Below, piece after piece: positions 25,293-33,572 of a stretch of DNA of 64,000 bases (positions are counted from its first letter, which is position 1; each line of letters opens with the position of its first letter). This DNA is from Nitrososphaerota archaeon. Lineage in GTDB: Archaea; Thermoproteota; Nitrososphaeria; Nitrososphaerales; Nitrosopumilaceae. The stretch covers positions 113,671 to 177,670 of the forward strand of contig JAGWHF010000004.1 in NCBI GenBank assembly GCA_028866895.1. The letters are read 5' to 3'. The notes under the pieces are model-generated. The model ran no database searches, was not told where the DNA came from, and saw only the letters and a list, made by a program, of their open reading frames with translations. A program made the translations under genes and the position numbers.

Positions 25293-25963
25293 CACCCAAG
25301 GCTCCTTATGAGCGGGAAAATTTCCTTGCCGACGCACACGATCATCGGCGTGTCCACCTGCACGTACCTGCTCACCTGCGTCTCGCGCAGGTCCATTATG
25401 AGATCCTGAAACCTTTCAAGAGTGTCCGTCTCAAACGCAAGCATAAAGTCCTCGTCATGAATCCCAAACGAGTATGTCGTATTGAGGTAGACATCCTGAT
25501 ATCTCTGCCCCACCGCAATGTGCTCTGCCATCATCTCCTTCCTCTTCTCAATCGGCAGCAGGTACCACTCGCGTGTCTTTATGAAAGGGTATACTACGAC
25601 GTATTTTTTCTGCTCCTGCCCTGCAAGCCAGCCGTGTGTTGTCTGGCTCTTGCTGTAGACTGACGGCCTCGTCGACGAGAGGTAGACGCGGGTGGCCATC
25701 ACGTACTTGCCAAACACAGTAGCGTAAAGCTTTGCTGCCACCTCCTGGAACCTCTCGACCGATTCCGCCGCATACCAGATGAGAAACTCGGCATCGTCCC
25801 TGAGCCCAAGAGTCGAGTACGATCTGTACCTTATCTGCGAGTTCCTCAACACGTTCTCCACCTCCTTTGCGGACTCTTCCTTTGCAAGGTCCGCCATCCA
25901 GCGCCACTTGGGGTCCACCTTGAAAAATGAGAAATTGAAAAACGTCCTTTCCTGCTCGCTCAT
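25292..25963 (-). CDS. Chlorite dismutase / HemQ (coproheme decarboxylase) family protein
   Basis: 223 residues from MSEQERTFFNFSFFKVD. The Cld-family core is plain: the repeated ferredoxin-like halves, VVYPFIKTREWYLLPIEKR, MMAEHIAVGQRY with the likely heme-ligand histidine, and DFMLAFETD. In bacteria this family includes ChdC/HemQ, which decarboxylates coproheme to heme, and true chlorite dismutases; residues that separate them cannot be judged by eye. Next to heme genes a coproheme-decarboxylase role is attractive (inference). A TATA-like ATTTTAAATAG about 25 nt upstream makes it leaderless. Confidence 0.82.
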   Translation of the reverse strand: MSEQERTFFNFSFFKVDPKWRWMADLAKEESAKEVENVLRNSQIRYRSYSTLGLRDDAEFLIWYAAESVERFQEVAAKLYATVFGKYVMATRVYLSSTRPSVYSKSQTTHGWLAGQEQKKYVVVYPFIKTREWYLLPIEKRKEMMAEHIAVGQRYQDVYLNTTYSFGIHDEDFMLAFETDTLERFQDLIMDLRETQVSRYVQVDTPMIVCVGKEIFPLIRSLG

Positions 25964-25985
25964 GCCGTCTTGGATAGCCCGGTGG

Positions 25986-25999
25986 CTATTTAAAATCCT
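25986..25999. promoter_or_regulatory. Shared divergent TATA region of the Cld-like operon and a small membrane gene
   Basis: GCTATTTAAAATCC reads as a TATA box on both strands: about 25 nt before the Cld-like start on the minus strand and about 35 nt before the small membrane ORF on the plus strand. Confidence 0.45.
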
Positions 26000-26031
26000 A
26001 CCACAATACCCACCGGCAGGCAAGGAATAAT

Positions 26032-26169
26032 ATGCCAAGCGTACAAAATGTAATGAGGCCCATGCGGAAAAATAAAGTACTTGCGATCTTTGTCGGAGTG
26101 ACTGCCGCCCTCTTTGTCGCCGCGGCGCTGTACATGGCGACAAACGTCACCAAATATCCCTACCCGTGA
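26032..26169 (+). CDS. Small single-helix membrane protein (45 aa)
   Basis: 45 residues: a basic N-terminus (MRPMRKNK), one hydrophobic segment VLAIFVGVTAALFVAAALYM and a short outside tail. It is divergent from the Cld-like gene and shares its promoter region. Small membrane proteins of this kind are often subunits of respiratory or membrane complexes; none can be named here. Confidence 0.5.
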   Translation: MPSVQNVMRPMRKNKVLAIFVGVTAALFVAAALYMATNVTKYPYP

Positions 26170-26405
26170 TGCCTGCCCGGAACCCGTCCCCATGATGCCT
26201 GACCAAGCTTCCGTCACATGCATCGCTGATTCCCAAATTCACGTCATTCCCACATGCGACACGTACCTGGCTGGCCATCCATATTCAAGGCAGAGCTGCT
26301 TGCCACAGCCTGAAACCATCCAAGGGCAGACTCGGCTGCAGGCACGCCCGAGCCATTAAATATGTCGTTCCCGTTACGCGTACCGTAAGAGGTCAATGCG
26401 CAGGT

Positions 26406-26609
26406 TTGGTATTTGACAAAGAGATTTTCCGCAAGGGTTGCTCCGAGTATGTCCAAGAGCTCGAAGGGGAGATAACAAAGATGATGGAGATGTACAAGAA
26501 CAATCCCACCTTCCCATACGACTTTTACAACATCTCCCTGAGGGAGGCCTCGACGAAGATTCAGGCTGCTAAAGAACTCTACAGGCGCCTGACCGAGGAG
26601 GACCTCTAA
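26406..26609 (+). CDS. Small helical protein, unknown
   Basis: 67 residues (TTG start), mostly helical: EYVQELEGEITKMMEMYKNN, FPYDFYNISLREASTKIQAAKELYRRLTEEDL. A good TATA element ATTAAATATG lies about 45 nt upstream. Charge distribution is typical of a coiled-coil or helical bundle protein. No family recognised. Start codon uncertain because no ATG is available in frame. Confidence 0.65.
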   Translation: MVFDKEIFRKGCSEYVQELEGEITKMMEMYKNNPTFPYDFYNISLREASTKIQAAKELYRRLTEEDL

Positions 26610-26829
26610 AGATCATTTGAAGGCGCCTTCCAGTCCGCATGATTGCCTTGGAGCCGTCGCCACCGTGCAAGAGAGATACCCCGCCAACAACGCAGCGGCC
26701 GTCAAACCCGACCTACACCTTCAACATACGGCCGCTTCTTGCCCGGGCCCGGTAATAAAACCCAGTCCGAAACTTACGGATGCCAATCCAACAAAACACT
26801 TATTATTTGATCGTGGAGAATTTTTCTAA

Positions 26830-27129
26830 ATGCCAAACATAGGCCAACTCAACAAGCCTCAGAACAGGCTGGAGCCGGTGGAGGGTATGATTGACAGCAT
26901 AAGCGAGCCGAGGACAGTCAACCTCAAGACGGGAGGCCAAGCCCAAGTCGCCGACGCCATACTCAAGGACGAAACCGGCCAGATAAAGCTCACACTGTGG
27001 GATGCCCAGATAAAGATGGTAAAGCAGGGCTCTAAGGTGAGGATAGAGAACGGCTACATCAGCACGTTCCGCGGGGAGAACTCGCTCAATGTGGGCAAGT
27101 ACGGCAAGCTCGAAGTTCTCGAGTTCTAG
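26830..27129 (+). CDS. OB-fold nucleic-acid-binding protein (RPA/SOSS-B-like)
   Basis: 99 residues forming one OB fold: MIDSISEPRTVNLKTGGQAQVADAILKDETGQIKLTLWDAQIK, then GSKVRIENGYIS and LNVGKYGKLEVL. This is the single-OB archaeal RPA-like (SOSS-B1/SSB-type) pattern, expected to bind single-stranded DNA or RNA in repair or replication. TTATTATTTG about 30 nt upstream may be the TATA box. It overlaps the stop of the convergent membrane-protein gene by 4 nt. Confidence 0.88.
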   Translation: MPNIGQLNKPQNRLEPVEGMIDSISEPRTVNLKTGGQAQVADAILKDETGQIKLTLWDAQIKMVKQGSKVRIENGYISTFRGENSLNVGKYGKLEVLEF

Positions 27130-27731
27130 ACATAGCTAGACTGATTCCTGCTTTTTCTCCAGTCCATTACGGCAAGTACCGCGCCTGCAATCATGGCAAT
27201 TATTCCAAATACCAGCATGAAACCCGCTGCAGCCAGCGGCACGATGTTCCTGTTGAAAGGCGAGTTTGGATCCGTCAGCGCCTTTGACTTGGCTGGATCC
27301 TCGGTGAATAGCATCTCAGCCTGCATCGACTGGCTGCCGGTGTTGCGTACCTTGAACGTGTAGGTGTCAACCTTTGGAATCACAAACGACTTGATAAATA
27401 TCGGGTCCGACTCGTTGTATGTTCCGATCCTGTCACCCAGCATGTCGGTTATCCTGACCGATGCCGCGTCTCCCTCCCTATAGTCCGTTATGTAGAGACC
27501 CCACATCAGCGGCACCTGCGAAGTCGAGGTCGTATGCGAAAACTCGTACGTGTCGCCAGGCTGAAGGGCCACCTTCTCCGAGACCTTGTCGAACATGCTC
27601 TCAGGAGACGGGAAGAATCCGTTTCCCCCAAGGCTCGAGCCTGCCCTCTCCATTATCGAGTAGGATACAAGGAAGGCGGCAAACACAAGCCCCGCCCCAA
27701 TCACAATCACAACCGGCCCGCGCTTTTTCAT
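27126..27731 (-). CDS. Membrane-anchored extracytoplasmic protein
   Basis: 201 residues with a transmembrane segment at each end (VVIVIGAGLVFAAFLVSYSI and LAAAGFMLVFGIIAMIAGAVLAV) and an outer beta-rich domain of about 115 residues between (QPGDTYEFSHTTS, TYTFKVRNTGSQ) that resembles the emp24/GOLD-like or CARDB-like beta-sandwich. Short positively charged tail WRKSRNQ. Together with the next gene (2 nt spacing) it forms an operon. Function unknown. Confidence 0.75.
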   Translation of the reverse strand: MKKRGPVVIVIGAGLVFAAFLVSYSIMERAGSSLGGNGFFPSPESMFDKVSEKVALQPGDTYEFSHTTSTSQVPLMWGLYITDYREGDAASVRITDMLGDRIGTYNESDPIFIKSFVIPKVDTYTFKVRNTGSQSMQAEMLFTEDPAKSKALTDPNSPFNRNIVPLAAAGFMLVFGIIAMIAGAVLAVMDWRKSRNQSSYV

Positions 27732-27732
27732 C

Positions 27733-28509
27733 TTAGCTTATGTACCCCAACTTCCTGTCAGGCTGCTGCATAGGCAGAGACTCCCCGGATGGCCTTGCCC
27801 CCATCTGCTCCTCTATCGTCTTGACAAGATGCTCCGTGTCCTTTGCCTTCTTTGAAATTCCACCAAGATCAAGCTTGAGCCCAAGTATCCTTGAGAGAGT
27901 CTCAAGAACAGCCTTTGCGGCTGCCGCGTCCACCACGTAACCCGATGTCTCCCCCAGCAGGCAGATACCCGTTATGTTCTTCCTCTTGCCGACCCCGATA
28001 ATCAGGCCGTTCATGCCGGTTATGCTGCCGCTGTTCATCGGCAGCACACCGTGCTTTGAAAACTCCCCAACTTTTTCGGGCGACGTGCTTGTCCCGTAGA
28101 CCTTCTGCGTCTTGGTAAAGGTCCCCGTGATGTAGGCAGCCAGCGTGTAAATCGTCTTGACGCCGACCCGCTCGCACAGCCTCGTTATCTCCTCGGCCAT
28201 CTCATACTCGCTCTCCGGGCTTACCGGCTGCGCGTCCCCGCTCAAGAGCACGATGTCCGACTCCTTTCCCCTGCAGTAGTAAAGGGTCGTCTTCATGAGG
28301 TCAAGCGTGCCGTCCGGCTGGATGAGCACCTGGGGTGGAAACGATGAGGAAAAGATGGAGGCAAACGGGACACCCTTCAGCTCTTCTATGAGGTGGTCAA
28401 CAGCAAGCTTTCCCACAAATCCGCTTCCCGGAAGACCGCAGATAAGCGTGGAGTTCCTAAGCTTGGGGACCTCCGTTATCTCAACTGTAATGTGCCTGCC
28501 TGCAGACAT
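27733..28509 (-). CDS. PAC2 family protein (proteasome-assembly-chaperone-like ATP-grasp-associated)
   Basis: 258 residues. LICGLPGSGFVGKLAVDHLI, DIVLLSGDAQP, TIYTLAAYITG and ITGICLLGETSGYVVDAAAA are hallmark PAC2 segments. The archaeal family is widespread, often tied to proteasome assembly factors PbaB-like chaperones, but a precise role is not established. Its stop abuts the start of the membrane protein by 2 nt. Confidence 0.87.
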   Translation of the reverse strand: MSAGRHITVEITEVPKLRNSTLICGLPGSGFVGKLAVDHLIEELKGVPFASIFSSSFPPQVLIQPDGTLDLMKTTLYYCRGKESDIVLLSGDAQPVSPESEYEMAEEITRLCERVGVKTIYTLAAYITGTFTKTQKVYGTSTSPEKVGEFSKHGVLPMNSGSITGMNGLIIGVGKRKNITGICLLGETSGYVVDAAAAKAVLETLSRILGLKLDLGGISKKAKDTEHLVKTIEEQMGARPSGESLPMQQPDRKLGYIS

Positions 28510-28570
28510 GGCTACGGAAAAAAAGTTATGACATATTAAGTAAACGCAGGAAGACTACGCCTTGCTTATC

Positions 28571-29353
28571 CTACCTTCTCTGCCTTTTCCTTGACCTGCG
28601 GGCTCCACCCTTTGTCCGTGACCCGGCCGCCTTCGGCTTGGACCCCCTTGCAACCTTCGACTTGCCGCGCCTGGCCTTTCTTGCAGCCGTACGCCCGCCC
28701 TTCCTCCGTGCCGGCTTTCTCTTTGCAGCCGCCTCGACAAGCCTCTTCACTGCCGATTGTAGCGCCCTCGAAGCCTGCTCCTCGCGCCTTACAAGCGTTT
28801 CCACGTGGGGCCGGAGCACCGACTCTGCCTTTGAGCTTGACCTAAGCTGTTCAACAAGTTTCGGCCTTGCAAGCGACTGCCTCTTCACCTGCGCCTCAAG
28901 CCTTGCCTTCTCCCTCTCAAGGTCCTTTATCATCCTCTCAAGCCTTGATTCTGCCGCCTCGCGCTCCCTTATCCCAGCCTGCAGTTCTACGATCTTCTCC
29001 TCGACTAGCCGCACTCTTTCCTCTGCGGCGGCCTTCTCCTCTGCCGGCCCGAAATCTATCTGCTGCCTCGTACTGTCCCGTACGTCCTGCTCGCGTCTTA
29101 TCCTCTCCTCAGACTCCGCCCGTAGCCTTGCAATCGATTCCTTCTGCGAACTGTACTGGTTGAGCACCTGCAAGACATGCCCGATCTGCCGCGAGATTGA
29201 CTCCTTCTTCCTCTCAAGAGAGGCAAGTCCCGACGAGGACCTCCTCTTGAGCGAGAGCGTCTCCCTCAGCCTGTCCTCGCCCTTCCTGCGGAGCTTTGAT
29301 ACCATTGATTTTTTCGCCCTGTACGATTTAGCAAGTGCCTCCAAGGATGCCAT
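28571..29353 (-). CDS. Coiled-coil protein with Lys/Arg/Ala/Gly-rich tail
   Basis: 260 residues. Residues 1-190 form an almost unbroken coiled coil (SMVSKLRRKGEDRLRETLS, EERVRLVEEKIVELQ, LERMIKDLEREKARLEAQ). The last 55 residues are extremely basic with RKGGRTAARKARRGKSK and PKAAGSRTKGGARRSRKRQ, a composition like histone H1 tails or bacterial nucleoid proteins. DNA or RNA binding by the tail with oligomerisation by the coil is inferred. No known family. The gene is flanked by a PAC2 gene and a divergent small gene. Confidence 0.75.
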   Translation of the reverse strand: MASLEALAKSYRAKKSMVSKLRRKGEDRLRETLSLKRRSSSGLASLERKKESISRQIGHVLQVLNQYSSQKESIARLRAESEERIRREQDVRDSTRQQIDFGPAEEKAAAEERVRLVEEKIVELQAGIREREAAESRLERMIKDLEREKARLEAQVKRQSLARPKLVEQLRSSSKAESVLRPHVETLVRREEQASRALQSAVKRLVEAAAKRKPARRKGGRTAARKARRGKSKVARGSKPKAAGSRTKGGARRSRKRQRR

Positions 29354-29513
29354 GGGTTTAAATTGAAGCCGTAATCGATTAAGTTTTTGTTATGATCAGG
29401 ATTTGACACAAGAGTTAAAATTTTTGACATGTTTGGACGGCTTTTTCCTAAAAATTTTAGATGATGCAGACAGCCTGCGCCTAGATTTTATTTGGCTTTT
29501 GCGTCACCATCCC

Positions 29514-29825
29514 ATGGAGTTCCACCCCTCTCAGATCCCCATAACAAAGACCTTCGAGATGTCCGACGAGGGAACAGCCCCCGACGTGGCATCCGAGATG
29601 GTAAGGATGGGCTTTGATTCGCAGAACGGCGGCTTCCGCATAATCATGACAAAGGAGAAGAACACCGCAAAGAAGATCGGCTACACGCTGATGAACGAGC
29701 TCAATCACGGCCTACGCAAGGCAAAGCAGGAGCGCAGCGTCAGGTACTGGATTTACACCCACGACAAGGACCACTTTGCGATGGTGTTGATCTCAGCCAA
29801 GGTCTTCGACCGCCTAGGCCTCTAG
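29514..29825 (+). CDS. Conserved hypothetical protein
   Basis: 103 residues from MEFHPSQIPITKTFEM. Alternating strand/helix pattern (GGFRIIMTKEKNTAKKIGYTLMNEL, RYWIYTHDKDHFAMVLISAK) suggests a small alpha/beta domain. A TATA-like ATTTTATTT lies about 25 nt before the ATG, which supports this start over the upstream TTG. Convergent overlap of 12 nt with the PAP2 gene. Family not recognised. Confidence 0.65.
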   Translation: MEFHPSQIPITKTFEMSDEGTAPDVASEMVRMGFDSQNGGFRIIMTKEKNTAKKIGYTLMNELNHGLRKAKQERSVRYWIYTHDKDHFAMVLISAKVFDRLGL

Positions 29826-30497
29826 CTTCTCAAATATCAGGTGAAGCTTGAGCTTCTTTGCCATGACGTCCGCAAGGATCAGCCCCAGCACTGCCCCTCC
29901 TACCACGGTGGTCGGGTACTCCTGCAGGAGGTACAGCCTGCTTAAAGAGACAAGCACTGGGTAGAGCCACACAAGATGCCACCCCCGCGGAAACCTCCTT
30001 GAGAGCGAGTACCCCACGATGAACGCAAAAATGGTCGAGCGCACTGTGTGCCCGGCAGGAAAGGTACCGTATGTCTGGCATGGAATCTCAACATCCGCAC
30101 CGGACGTGAGTGGCAGCTTTGCCCCAGTGAAATTAAGGTCCGGCTTTTCGTACCCCGTATAGCACCGCAGGTACGCGGAAGCAATAGTCCCTATGAGAAG
30201 CGAGAGGAGGAGTATCAGGCCAAGCCGCCGCGTACCCCTGTTGATGAACAGGACTATCGCCACAAGTATTGGGTAAAGGACCCACCCAATCTCGGTCAGC
30301 ACCTGCATGCCCAGGTCCACCGCGGTGTTTCCCGACAGGCCCTTCATGAACCCCTCAAAGCTCGCATCAGGCCCCGCCGTTACCTTTGCGCTTGCCAGGT
30401 ATAGAAGGACGAGGAACGAGACTGCAAGCAGGAGGAATGTCCGGCTCCTAATGTCAAATACCCACCCCGCCTCTCCCGCTGCCCCCCTTGATACCAT
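29814..30497 (-). CDS. PAP2-like membrane phosphatase homologue, degenerate active site
   Basis: 227 residues, six transmembrane helices. The PAP2 hallmark FPAGHTVRST is present, but the second motif, normally SRxxxxxHxxxD, reads SRLYLLQEYPTTVVGG, so the catalytic His and Asp are Glu and Thr, and the first motif KxxxxxxRP is not recognisable. Phosphatidic-acid or polyprenyl-phosphate hydrolysis is therefore doubtful; a binding or altered role is possible. Start set by the hydrophobic first helix; no clear operon. Confidence 0.78.
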   Translation of the reverse strand: MVSRGAAGEAGWVFDIRSRTFLLLAVSFLVLLYLASAKVTAGPDASFEGFMKGLSGNTAVDLGMQVLTEIGWVLYPILVAIVLFINRGTRRLGLILLLSLLIGTIASAYLRCYTGYEKPDLNFTGAKLPLTSGADVEIPCQTYGTFPAGHTVRSTIFAFIVGYSLSRRFPRGWHLVWLYPVLVSLSRLYLLQEYPTTVVGGAVLGLILADVMAKKLKLHLIFEKLEA

Positions 30498-30585
30498 AAT
30501 ACAGTAATCGAAATCGGGTCCCTATTAAAATAAGCCATACTACTTGTGCGCGAATTTTTTATCTAATAATGCCGCATAAACTGGG

Positions 30586-32439
30586 TTGTCACCCGGCGGA
30601 CGGCAGTCACACCTTGAGAGGACGATAGGGCTCACTGCCGGGTATTTCAGGGAGAGGTTTGGAGGCACACCGTTCCCCATCCTAGGCTACGAGGTCTTCA
30701 ACGAACCGCATCCCGTGGGAATCGACAAAAAGTCCTTCGAGTCCAGGATCCTTTCCTTATACTACGCAAGATGCCTCCGTCAGGTGCGCGCCCATGACAA
30801 GAACTCATTCCTCTTCCTCGAGCCACGCCTTGACTGGACTACATATCCCTATACCATACCCGACTTTGGAGGACCCTTCTTCATACAAAGCCCAGACCAG
30901 ATCAAGACATTCCTTGACACCTCAAAACTTGACGACCCAAAGATTATCTTCTCCTTCCACTACTATGACCCGTACACTGTTGCATTTGGCACCACGCTTG
31001 GAGATTCCATGAAGTCAAAGCTTTCCCAGTGGCCGCAGTTTTTCCGTGCAATGAGGTCAAGCGCTACCTCCAAGGGCCTTGTTCCCTTCCTCACAGAGTT
31101 CGGCGCAAACCAGGACTGGACTAGGCATCCAAGCGACCTTGACAAAAAGGAGTTTCCGAGAATCTCATCCAACATGGCCCGTTCCTACATGGACCTCCAG
31201 TTCCAGCAGGTCGAGGCGTTCCGCCTCAACGCCACCTACTGGGTGTACGATCTCTACAACTCGGGCACCGACAACTGGAACCGGGAGAATTTTTCAATCC
31301 TTGGCCCCTCCCAGTCCCCCCGGAACCTTGACATCGTGGCAAGGCCGTACCCCATGCGCAGCAGCGGCATGCCAACAAGGATCTTCTTCGACATAGAATC
31401 AGGGACCTTTGCGACGATTCTCCAATACGACCCGTCGGTTGAAGACAGCACCACAGTTCTCTACGTCCCAAGGACCGTCAGGTTTGCAGGAAGGTCAGAT
31501 GATTCCGGCAGGGACGAGTTCGGCCAGTATGCCGGAGGCTTTGAGATCCGGTCGACAAGCCCGCCAGTCTGCTGGGACGAGGAAAGAAAGCTGCTCTACT
31601 GGAGGACCGACCCCGGCATCAAGTCCAACCAGATAATCCTCTGCCCCCTGGGCGCCTACGACCCATGCAGTCTCCCGCCCGACTCATCCCCAATACTTGG
31701 GATTACAGACTATTTCTCCTTCGTGGACAGATCAGGGCTTCTCCACCTTCCTTCAGGCCCCTCCCTCCCCCCTGGGGCAAAACAGTCATCCACCTTCTCC
31801 TACTCCTTTGTGCCTGGAGGGGCGGATTCTATTGTCTCCTCCCTGGCCGATGCCGGCGGACGTTCCGAACCGTGGTTCCGCGACGCGCAGGCAAGATACG
31901 TGCTCTTCCGGGGGGTAAACTTTTCCTCTCGGAGCAAGCTGCCGCCCTACCTCCCCGTCTACCCCCTCGATCCCGGAAGCCCTACGGCCGAGCCCGACCC
32001 TGCCGAGCTTGCCGAGGAGCTTGAGAGACAGCGGCCCGCCCTCGACCTCCTGGCCGGGCTTGGGTTTAACATAATTCGCCTCTGCATAATGTGGAAGGCA
32101 ATAGAGCCTGACCCGAGCAGCGGCGGCCTCCATCCTAAGGGCAGGAGGTACCTCACCCTTGTCGGGGAGACCATCGAGGAGCTACGCAGGCGCGGGATCC
32201 TCGTGATAATCGACTTTCATCAGGACATCGCCCACGAGTTTTACAACGGCGATGGCTTTCCAGACTGGGCCATTGCCGTCGACCCCGCGCACCCAGTACC
32301 TCCCTTGCACGATCTTGACGACACGAGTTGGGGCGTGCGCTATTATGACTACGGCCCCCTCCCCATCCCGCCCCTCCAGTACGTGGGAAACGACGTGCTT
32401 GTAAGAAACACACTCAGAAGCTTCTGGGAGGGCAAGTAA
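30586..32439 (+). CDS. GH5 endoglycoceramidase-like glycosidase with swapped halves
   Basis: 617 residues. The first half begins in the middle of a GH5 barrel: LGYEVFNEPHP (acid/base Glu40), FSFHYYDPYT, LTEFGANQDW (nucleophile Glu171), then a beta-sandwich. From about residue 430 the sequence restarts with RYVLFRGVNFSSRSKLPPYLP, GFNIIRLCIMWKAIEPD, GILVIIDFHQD and ends VRNTLRSFWEGK, which is the N-terminal half. The end joins the beginning without a gap (FWEGK to SPGGRQSHLERTIGL), as in a circular permutation. TTG 30586 is the first possible start; no signal peptide precedes the first half. Substrate would be a glycolipid or glycan. Confidence 0.7.
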   Translation: MSPGGRQSHLERTIGLTAGYFRERFGGTPFPILGYEVFNEPHPVGIDKKSFESRILSLYYARCLRQVRAHDKNSFLFLEPRLDWTTYPYTIPDFGGPFFIQSPDQIKTFLDTSKLDDPKIIFSFHYYDPYTVAFGTTLGDSMKSKLSQWPQFFRAMRSSATSKGLVPFLTEFGANQDWTRHPSDLDKKEFPRISSNMARSYMDLQFQQVEAFRLNATYWVYDLYNSGTDNWNRENFSILGPSQSPRNLDIVARPYPMRSSGMPTRIFFDIESGTFATILQYDPSVEDSTTVLYVPRTVRFAGRSDDSGRDEFGQYAGGFEIRSTSPPVCWDEERKLLYWRTDPGIKSNQIILCPLGAYDPCSLPPDSSPILGITDYFSFVDRSGLLHLPSGPSLPPGAKQSSTFSYSFVPGGADSIVSSLADAGGRSEPWFRDAQARYVLFRGVNFSSRSKLPPYLPVYPLDPGSPTAEPDPAELAEELERQRPALDLLAGLGFNIIRLCIMWKAIEPDPSSGGLHPKGRRYLTLVGETIEELRRRGILVIIDFHQDIAHEFYNGDGFPDWAIAVDPAHPVPPLHDLDDTSWGVRYYDYGPLPIPPLQYVGNDVLVRNTLRSFWEGK

Positions 32440-32733
32440 CCCCATGGGACTGTCCTGCGGTATGAGAGGAATGTCACCTGGCTCTCAGTGGCATGTGGCT
32501 TTCCTTTTCCGGACGCAGTTCGGTGTCTGGCCCTGTGCGCCGACAGGTTTGCCCTCTCCGGCACCTCAGAAGGCTCCCGGATAATGCTAGCCGGGTTTCC
32601 GTCTCTGGTTCATGCCAGGGAACGCCTGTCCGTCAAGAGAATCAAGCCCAAAAGCCTGATGCCCGGATCCGACAGGCGCAACATCACATTTGCTGTCCAG
32701 GTGACGCAATTACTTTGCGTCCATTCCTATTAG
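32440..32733 (+). pseudogene. In-frame extension after the GH5 stop, possible remnant
   Basis: Directly after TAA 32437 the same frame continues open for 97 codons with protein-like text (HGTVLRYERNVTWLSVACGF, then RIMLAGFPSL, RLSVKRIKPKSLMPG). It does not match the GH5 halves. It may be the end of another domain cut off by a stop codon, or chance. No own start codon is well placed apart from ATG 32488. Confidence 0.3.
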
Positions 32734-32772
32734 CGATTTTGCAGATTATCACAGATGGTTTTGCCTTGCCTG

Positions 32773-32782
32773 ATTTTTATAA
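32773..32782 (+). promoter_or_regulatory. TATA box of the solenoid gene at 32.8 kb
   Basis: TTTTTATAAG about 25 nt before the GTG start, fitting a leaderless transcript. Confidence 0.5.
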
Positions 32783-32801
32783 GATCCGGCCCAACTGAGG
32801 C

Positions 32802-33572
32802 GTGTCCGCAAGATCATCCAATACATGGGCCATTATCGCCCTGCTCCTGCCGGCATTGATGACGCATCAGGCCTTTGCCACACGCTACGTCCTTTCCGGG
32901 CAGCCATCATGCATCCAGCTCTCGGGTTCCTGGAACCCGCTCTACAATACATGTGCAATAAGCGGCCTTTGGATGGACAACAGGGACAGCCTTGCAGTAG
33001 GATCCGGGCTTGTGCTTGAGGACACCGGCGTAATCACAAACAACGGGGGAACCATATACGTAAACGGTACTCTCGCACTGGACGAGTTCAGTGTCCTCTA
33101 CAACAACCAGATGGGCTCCGTATACAACAGCGGCACCCTCACTTCCTCCGGCGGCACCATAAACAACTATGCATCGATCCACAACGAAGGGGCAGTGCTG
33201 AACTACGGGACAGTCTACAACTACGGTACAATCAGCAACGGCGGCACGCTTGACGACAGGTACGGCATTACCCATAATAACGGTACAATCTGGAACTGCG
33301 GAGGTACAGTGGTAGGCCTTCCCCCATACGGAAACCCGGTAAAACAGGCCTGCCCCTACACTTCCACACAAAATCCCGTCCCCTCCCCATCCAGAAACCT
33401 TGCCCAGACTGCCGCCCCCCTCAGACAGCAGATATCCGGTATCCCTGCTGCGAACACAGTCTGCGGACGGGGTCTTGAGCTAATAATCAAGACGTCGGAC
33501 GGATCCCCTGCCTGTTTACGCCCTGCCACGCTCAGGGTGCTCATCGAACGCGGATGGGGCCACATTCCATGA
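32802..33572 (+). CDS. Secreted Asn/Gly solenoid protein with C-terminal GLELxIK module
   Basis: 256 residues, GTG start. Signal peptide through AFA, a Cys head (SCIQLSGSWNPLYNTCAIS) like that of the 4693-5661 protein, then rungs such as NNGGTIYVNGTL, NSGTLTSSGG, NEGAVLNYGTVYNYG forming a probable beta-solenoid. The tail CGRGLELIIKTSDGSPAC, LRPATLRVLIERGWG is the same module found at the end of the 36954-37955 protein. Its stop overlaps the next start (ATGA), so the two secreted proteins are co-expressed. Surface or matrix role is inferred. Confidence 0.78.
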   Translation: MSARSSNTWAIIALLLPALMTHQAFATRYVLSGQPSCIQLSGSWNPLYNTCAISGLWMDNRDSLAVGSGLVLEDTGVITNNGGTIYVNGTLALDEFSVLYNNQMGSVYNSGTLTSSGGTINNYASIHNEGAVLNYGTVYNYGTISNGGTLDDRYGITHNNGTIWNCGGTVVGLPPYGNPVKQACPYTSTQNPVPSPSRNLAQTAAPLRQQISGIPAANTVCGRGLELIIKTSDGSPACLRPATLRVLIERGWGHIP

